Both the position numbers and the translations under genes were made by a program. Positions 24,623-29,367 of a stretch of 29,367 nucleotides of DNA are shown one piece after another. The notes under the pieces were generated by a model, which did no database searches, was not told the DNA's origin, and saw nothing but the letters and a program-made list of their open reading frames with translations. Source of the DNA: CAYYGL01 sp964471235 (lineage in GTDB: Bacteria > Calditrichota > Calditrichia > RBG-13-44-9 > J075); contig CAYYGL010000041.1 of NCBI GenBank assembly GCA_964471235.1, positions 1 to 29,367 of the forward strand. Direction: 5' to 3'. Numbering within the stretch: the first letter of the stretch is position 1; each line of letters opens with the position of its first letter.

Positions 24623-27600
24623 TCATTGCGACCTGGAAATGCCGCAGCCACATCTAACGGAATGGCTATTATCATCCGTTTGCCAGACCCAGGCATCGCT
24701 ACTGCCGGGCAGCTCCCACCAGAACGGCATCCGCTCGCTGCGATAGTTGCCAATCTCATTCAGGGTCTCGGCATCATACAACCGACCGTTCTTCATTACA
24801 TACAGGACGCTTTCCGTGTTCAAAATGTTTTCCAGCGGGTTTTTCTCCAACACAATCAGGTCTGCCAGCTTGCCAGGCTCCAGGGAGCCCAGTTCCGCAT
24901 CCATCCCAATGTAATATGCTCCGTTAATGGTGGCGCAGCGAATGGCTTGCAGAGGCGTCATGCCGCCCTGTGCCAGCATCCACAACTCCCAGTGGGCACC
25001 CAATCCCTGCAACTGCCCGTGTGCTCCCAGGTTTACCCGAACGCCGGCATCGGAGAGCCTCTTTGCGGTCTCGGCATTATGAATATGCCCGTATTCCTCC
25101 TCGGGTGCCATCGTGCGTCGCCGGGAACGGGCATCGATGATCTGGCGGGGAGTAAAATTCAGCAGCCGTTTTTTCTCCCAAACCCGGGTGTGCTGGTACC
25201 AGTAGTTTTCCCCGAACAATCCGCCATAGCCGACGATCAGCGTCGGGGTGTAGCCGGTGTGGCTGGCGCTCCACAAGCGGATGACATCTTCATACGCCGG
25301 GGCAATGGGGATGGAGTGCTCGATGCCGGTATGACCATCCAGAATCATGCTCATGTTATGAAAAAAGGTGGAGCCGCCCTCGGGATAGACCATCATTTTC
25401 AGTTCCCGGGCAGCTTGAATAATCTGCTGCCGCTGGTTGCGCCGGGGCTGGTTGTAGCTCTTCACGGAAAAAGCCCCGACTGCTTTCATTCGCCGCAGGT
25501 GAGAACGGGCATCCGTTAAGCTGTTAATCACCGCCTTAAAGTCGCCCTCGGCGCCATACAGAACTGTCCCGGTGGAAAAAATACGCGGTCCCAACATTTC
25601 CCCTGCCCGCACCATTTCCGCCTGGCTGAAGACCATTTCTGTATTGGCGGAGGGATCGTGCGTGGTGGTAACGCCATAGGCAAGATTCGCCATGTAGCTC
25701 CAGTTTTGCTGTGCAGATATTTTGCCGGAGTCGTGCCTTAAGTGGGCGTGAACATCCACCATGCCCGGCATAATGGTTTTTCCCTGCACATCCAGCACAT
25801 ACGCCTCCGGTGGAATCTCCACCTCTCCTTTTTTACCCACGGCAATAATTCGGTTCCGTTCCACGACAATCACCCCGTCTTCGATAACCTCGTTGCCCTT
25901 CATGGTGATGATGCGGGCACCAGAGAGGGCAAGGATGCCATCCGGGATGTCGGTTGGCAAATACAACTCCAGGTCCACCCGGCTGGTATCCGGCGGGGGA
26001 AGGCTGTCAATGGCGCCGGGGATAAATGGAAGAGTGTTCTGCAAGTCGCAAGTGTAGTATGAAGGACCAATAACCCAATGCAACTTACGGCTGTCGCCGG
26101 ACCAGTGTAAATAATTTCCGGCATCGCGGCTTACTTTTCGGAGCGGGATGGCGGTGCTGGTGCCGCTCAACTCTATGGCTTTACCGGTTCTGGGAAACGG
26201 GGTGATATAAACATTGAACAATTCCTGAAACGCCACCCATTGTTCATCGGGACTGAGCACCACCTGAGTGGCATATTTAGAGGTGAAGAGGGTACGTTCA
26301 TCCCCTCCATCTAAGCGTACGCTCTTTACCACTTTTTTCTCACCTTCCCGGGTGAAATAGTAAATGCGGGAGCCGTCTTTGTTAAAACGGGGAGAGAATC
26401 CCTCCTCGGTAATCAAATTGCCAAGACCGCCGTATTCTGCCCCCACCCAGTAAATTCCCGGCTCCACCCCATAAGCATATCCCAGGATGGCATTCCCGGT
26501 ATGGCGGCGGTACACCACCATGGTGCCGTCCGGTGAAAAGTGTGGGGAATAGTAATATCCTTTTCGCCGGGTCAGTTTCCGACTCCTGCCCCCTTTCAAC
26601 GGCACTTTATAGATGGCTCCCCTGGCAGTGTCGTTCCAGGTGGTATAGACCACCCATTTGCCGTCCGGGCTAAAATCCGGTTCAAATTCAAAGTGGTTGT
26701 CGTCGTTGGTCAGACGGGTAATTTTGCCATCGGGCAGCTTCTTTTTCCATAGATGCCCCACAGCGTTAAATACCAGCCATTTGCCATCCGGAGAGGTAAC
26801 GGCATGGCGCAGCATTTTTACCCGAAACTCTTCCCCGGCAATTTGTTGGGGAAAGTGAAGTGCCCGGGCAATGCTCTGGGTAACGGTTGCCCGGAACGGA
26901 ATTTGCTTCGCCTGGCGGGTGAAAACATCGATTCGCCAGAGATGACCCTTTGCCCAGATAACCACCTCCCGGTTGTTGGGCAGCCAGGCATAATTCGGAT
27001 AGACCCCGAATATGGCCCAGGTCTCCTGTTGATCCTTATCCAGTTGGTCGAATACCGGAAATTGTTCGCCGGTGCTAAGTTTTTGGATAAACAATACGCT
27101 TTTGGTGCGAATCCGCCGTACGAATGCGAGATACTTTCCATCGGGGGAAATCTGAGGCCGTACTGCCCCGCCCGGTCCGGTGATGTAGTTGATGAGTTTG
27201 CCGGTTTCCAGGTCCAGCCGGCGAATGACGTAAATTTGTTTGTTGGGGTCTTTGTTATAGCGAAAGGTAGAGCCGCCGCTCATGTCCTCGCTGTAGTAGA
27301 GGTAGCGTCCGTCCGGAGAGATGCACGGCTCGCCGGCATCCTGCTGATCATTTTTCCGTTTGGTCAATTGCAGTCCCTTGCCGCCGGAGATGTGATACAG
27401 CCACATTTCTCCGGCGCCTAATGATCGGCGGCTGGTAAAATGTTTCCGGGCAATCAGATAATGCCCGTCCGGGGTCCAGACAGCATTGTTCAGCAAGCGG
27501 AAGTCCTCCCGGGTAATCTCATGGCGATCCGTGCCGTCGCTGTTCATGATCCAGATATTATCACCGCCGCCCCGGTCGCTGGTAAAACTGATCCGGCTGC

Positions 27601-27925
27601 CGTCCGGGCTGAAACGCGGCTGCACCTCATACGGCACTCCACCGCTTAATAAAGTTGCCTCCCCGCCTTCAATGGGTAAAAGGTAAATATCCCCCAATAA
27701 GTCAAATACAATTTGCTTCCCGTCCGGGCTGACATCCAGGTTCATCCAGGTGCCTTCCGTTACAGTAAAGGAAACCGTATCCGCCGGTCCGTATTGGTAA
27801 TCCACCTGCCAGTGGTCAAAATCCGGTTGGGGGTGTGCGCTGGAATCCTGCGAAAAACCCGAACGCGGGTAAGCTGAGGCTATCAACAGGGCAGAAAGAA
27901 ATATCGTGATGAAACGTAGGTACAT
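24623..27925 (-). CDS. PD40 beta-propeller / amidohydrolase fusion, exported
   Basis: 1100 residues with a signal peptide (1 to about 25). Residues 55-600 hold at least eight WD40-like (PD40/TolB) blades marked by SPDG at 66, 106, 203, 260, 378, 419 and 464 and SPDE at 558. Residues 660-1070 form an amidohydrolase domain: MPGMVDVHAHLRHD (HxH at 726/728), a possible carboxylated Lys822 in FSVKSYN, HTGIEH (865-870), GAHG (967-970), and SLEPGKLADLIVLEKNP. Two usual metal-ligand positions look altered: YPEG (847-850) where HAEG is common, and His969 where the last Asp is expected. Such fusions are common in FCB bacteria; substrates are mostly unknown, with imidazolonepropionase- or prolidase-like activity often guessed. 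AAGGAG lies about 9 nt before the ATG. It probably works outside the cytoplasmic membrane with the neighbouring peptidases. Confidence 0.88.
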   Translation of the reverse strand: MYLRFITIFLSALLIASAYPRSGFSQDSSAHPQPDFDHWQVDYQYGPADTVSFTVTEGTWMNLDVSPDGKQIVFDLLGDIYLLPIEGGEATLLSGGVPYEVQPRFSPDGSRISFTSDRGGGDNIWIMNSDGTDRHEITREDFRLLNNAVWTPDGHYLIARKHFTSRRSLGAGEMWLYHISGGKGLQLTKRKNDQQDAGEPCISPDGRYLYYSEDMSGGSTFRYNKDPNKQIYVIRRLDLETGKLINYITGPGGAVRPQISPDGKYLAFVRRIRTKSVLFIQKLSTGEQFPVFDQLDKDQQETWAIFGVYPNYAWLPNNREVVIWAKGHLWRIDVFTRQAKQIPFRATVTQSIARALHFPQQIAGEEFRVKMLRHAVTSPDGKWLVFNAVGHLWKKKLPDGKITRLTNDDNHFEFEPDFSPDGKWVVYTTWNDTARGAIYKVPLKGGRSRKLTRRKGYYYSPHFSPDGTMVVYRRHTGNAILGYAYGVEPGIYWVGAEYGGLGNLITEEGFSPRFNKDGSRIYYFTREGEKKVVKSVRLDGGDERTLFTSKYATQVVLSPDEQWVAFQELFNVYITPFPRTGKAIELSGTSTAIPLRKVSRDAGNYLHWSGDSRKLHWVIGPSYYTCDLQNTLPFIPGAIDSLPPPDTSRVDLELYLPTDIPDGILALSGARIITMKGNEVIEDGVIVVERNRIIAVGKKGEVEIPPEAYVLDVQGKTIMPGMVDVHAHLRHDSGKISAQQNWSYMANLAYGVTTTHDPSANTEMVFSQAEMVRAGEMLGPRIFSTGTVLYGAEGDFKAVINSLTDARSHLRRMKAVGAFSVKSYNQPRRNQRQQIIQAARELKMMVYPEGGSTFFHNMSMILDGHTGIEHSIPIAPAYEDVIRLWSASHTGYTPTLIVGYGGLFGENYWYQHTRVWEKKRLLNFTPRQIIDARSRRRTMAPEEEYGHIHNAETAKRLSDAGVRVNLGAHGQLQGLGAHWELWMLAQGGMTPLQAIRCATINGAYYIGMDAELGSLEPGKLADLIVLEKNPLENILNTESVLYVMKNGRLYDAETLNEIGNYRSERMPFWWELPGSSDAWVWQTDDNSHSVRCGCGISRSQ

Positions 27926-28228
27926 TTCCGCTGTCTCCTTTTGGATGTGCTGTTAGAATGAAAAAAACTCCTTCCGAAAAATAATACAGATTTTTTCCCA
28001 TCCTCGCAAATGATTATTGGCAGGATTTTAACCCGGCAGAGCGGGGTTCCCCAATGGCAGGCGTTTCTTCCGCGTTCTATTTTCTTTTTTGGAAAGAACC
28101 CGCTTGCCCCGCTCCAACGGAGCCGCGTTGTGGTTGGGAGAATACATGGGCAATGGGGAGTCTCTATGGTATGGTCCGGGATTTATTCCGCAGGCAATGA
28201 TGCAACGGTTTATCCACACCGTGATGCC
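27926..28228. other. Intergenic region with a mini-palindrome
   Basis: About 300 bp without a supported gene. GCTCC-AAC-GGAGC at 28111-28123 has the same AAC loop design as the palindrome at 58-72. No promoter is convincing. Confidence 0.45.
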
Positions 28229-28915
28229 CTAATCGGACATCAGAATCTTTTTTAACGCGGCAACGGTATGGGGGATGTGGATATTGCCCAGCTCCTCCCT
28301 GCCGCTAAGTTGCTTCCAGAGCGCCGCCACCTCTGCATAGGTATCAATATCCGCTTTTTGCTCCAGCAGGTGAACTGAAAGGTTGGCATCCCGGGCATTT
28401 TGTAAGGTTTGCGGTAAGACTTCCCCGGTGCTCCAGGCAACATTTTGAAACAGCGCAGGCTGCGCTTCCCGCAAACCAATCAGATAGTAGCCGCCATCAT
28501 CCGTGGGACCCAACACCACCGGGTAAGTTGCCAATTGGGAAAAAGCCGTTAAGATTTCCGCCTTGCCCAGGGTGGGGAGATCGCTGCCGATGATCACCAC
28601 CTTTCCGTAGCCGCGGGCAAATGCGGTTTGAAAGGAATGGTGCATCCGCTCGCCCAGGTCCCCACCCGATTGGGGCACATACCGCTGCTCCTGCCCTAAC
28701 CATGCCTGCATTTCGGTGAGTGCGTGTGGAGGGGAGAAATGAATTTCCAGAGTGTAATCCGGGGAATCCGTGAGATTTTCTACCAAATCTTTTCCCATGG
28801 CGCGGTAGAGGAGGAGGGACTCATCAGGAGAAAGATGCGGTTGCAGACGGGTTTTAACCCCGCCCGGGAGCGGTGCTTTCATAAAAACAATTAAGAGGTT
28901 GGTTGTTTGTATCAT
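28229..28915 (-). CDS. DUF2064 GT-A fold protein (TIGR04282-like)
   Basis: 228 residues, typical for this family. Motifs: FMKAPLPGGVKTRL (11-24), the nucleotide-binding loop common to GT-A nucleotidyl/glycosyl transferases; GGDLGERMHHSF; VVIIGSDLPTL (106-116) with the acidic metal-binding SD; and GPTDDGGYYLIGL (136-148). Related proteins are annotated as glycosyltransferases and are often fused or adjacent to a family-2 glycosyltransferase in hopanoid or arsenosugar contexts; no such partner lies in this window. The ATG at 28915 is chosen because the protein then begins at the family's first strand; AGGG sits about 9 nt upstream. The longer frame to 28972 adds an atypical N-terminus. Cytoplasmic; donor and acceptor unknown. 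Confidence 0.88.
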   Translation of the reverse strand: MIQTTNLLIVFMKAPLPGGVKTRLQPHLSPDESLLLYRAMGKDLVENLTDSPDYTLEIHFSPPHALTEMQAWLGQEQRYVPQSGGDLGERMHHSFQTAFARGYGKVVIIGSDLPTLGKAEILTAFSQLATYPVVLGPTDDGGYYLIGLREAQPALFQNVAWSTGEVLPQTLQNARDANLSVHLLEQKADIDTYAEVAALWKQLSGREELGNIHIPHTVAALKKILMSD

Positions 28916-29367
28916 GTAAAATATCCCTGTCAAATCGAAGCAAAAATGTAAGATGAAAATCCGGCATGTCAAGGGTTAATTTTTGAAGATTGGTGGGTGG
29001 TAGAGTGCCTGCCCCTACGGGGGTGAGTGGTTTGGCGGCGGTTGCATACGAGTTTTTCGATTGCCGCCCGCCGTTTCTTTGATCTCCATCTACCTGTTTT
29101 ATTGCTGTTGGCTGGTGGCTCTGTTACTCTCTTCAGTCGGTGCGCCGTTGTCAAAATGATGAATTTTGATTAAATAACCGTGCCACCGACAAAATAAATT
29201 TTGTCGCTCCTACGTTTACAACGGAGCGTCAAAACTTGTTTTGACACTCCGCTGCGAGCATTAAAAATAGCCCGATTAATTATTCAAACTCCATAATTTT
29301 GACGCTCCAATCGCTCCGTCAGCATCCCTCGGGATGCTTGCACCTCTCAGCCGGGGGGGTTACCCCT
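28916..29367. other. Palindrome-rich intergenic edge
   Basis: No gene is supported in these 450 bp. GCCCC-TAC-GGGGG at 29011-29023 is another short palindrome, and the stretch from 29187 onward contains several stacked inverted repeats listed separately. Confidence 0.5.
29187..29338. repeat. Cluster of three perfect or near-perfect palindromes
   Basis: CGACAAAAT/ATTTTGTCG (29187-29206), CGGAGcGTCAAAAC/GTTTTGACaCTCCG (29222-29251, one mismatch) and AGCATCCC/GGGATGCT (29321-29338). In addition GGAGCGTC (29223-29230) is complementary to GACGCTCC (29301-29308), allowing a larger alternative fold. The composition suggests a dispersed palindromic intergenic repeat rather than a single terminator, since the nearest gene end is not visible in the window. 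Confidence 0.5.

Noticed and set aside
26753..27421. 222-codon plus-strand frame over the propeller region
   Set aside because: Antisense shadow of the PD40-amidohydrolase; repeated SPDG codons create a long open complement.

Overview
The window comes from a Gram-negative bacterium. Predicted outer-membrane beta-barrels ending in Phe, SPOR and SpoIID cell-wall proteins, a TonB-C domain protein and many signal peptides all imply an outer membrane. Base composition looks like roughly 45-50% GC by eye (not computed). The family mix (M1 peptidase, PD40-amidohydrolase fusion, receiver/PPDK-like fusion, CX4CH cytochromes, hrcA directly followed by dnaJ) is reminiscent of the FCB group and its neighbours (Calditrichota, Ignavibacteria and relatives). 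That placement is inference from protein style only; no rRNA or other marker is present.

Layout. 134-4153 (minus strand): branched-chain aminotransferase ilvE, a small outer-membrane barrel, a SpoIID/LytB protein and a tandem-SPOR protein; the last two form a peptidoglycan pair. 4680-5068 (plus): the decayed 3' half of a nitrilase-family gene. 5200-8235 (minus): a large protein joining two receiver-like domains to a PEP-synthase-type ATP-binding module. 8783-10144 (minus): NADP-type glutamate dehydrogenase with a clear terminator. 10757-13661 (plus): promoter, hrcA, dnaJ and a membrane-anchored ComEA-like helix-hairpin-helix protein. 13710-15562 (minus): two genes sharing a CX4CH cytochrome-like domain, one of which continues into a predicted beta-barrel. 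16368-17961 (plus): a 30-codon ORF, a tandem universal stress protein and a variant cyclic-nucleotide-fold protein. 18107-28915 (minus): a zinc-ribbon/TM/TPR/TonB-C protein, a trypsin-like lipoprotein, an M1 metallopeptidase, a 1100-residue beta-propeller-amidohydrolase and a DUF2064 GT-A protein.

How the genes fit together. Most of the window is housekeeping or envelope biology: nitrogen and branched-chain amino-acid metabolism (gdhA, ilvE), protein quality control (hrcA, dnaJ), cell-wall processing (spoIID, SPOR), secreted proteolysis (three adjacent exported hydrolases) and probable electron transfer in the envelope. I see no prophage, insertion sequence, CRISPR array, tRNA or rRNA.

The least described items are the receiver/PPDK-like protein without a phosphohistidine domain, the cytochrome-barrel fusion, the zinc-ribbon/TonB-C protein, the short ORF ahead of the stress protein, and several intergenic stem-loops. 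Intergenic spaces are long (300-800 bp) and contain short palindromes, especially at the right edge. Start codons were moved inward from the longest open frame wherever a ribosome-binding site plus signal peptide supported a later ATG.
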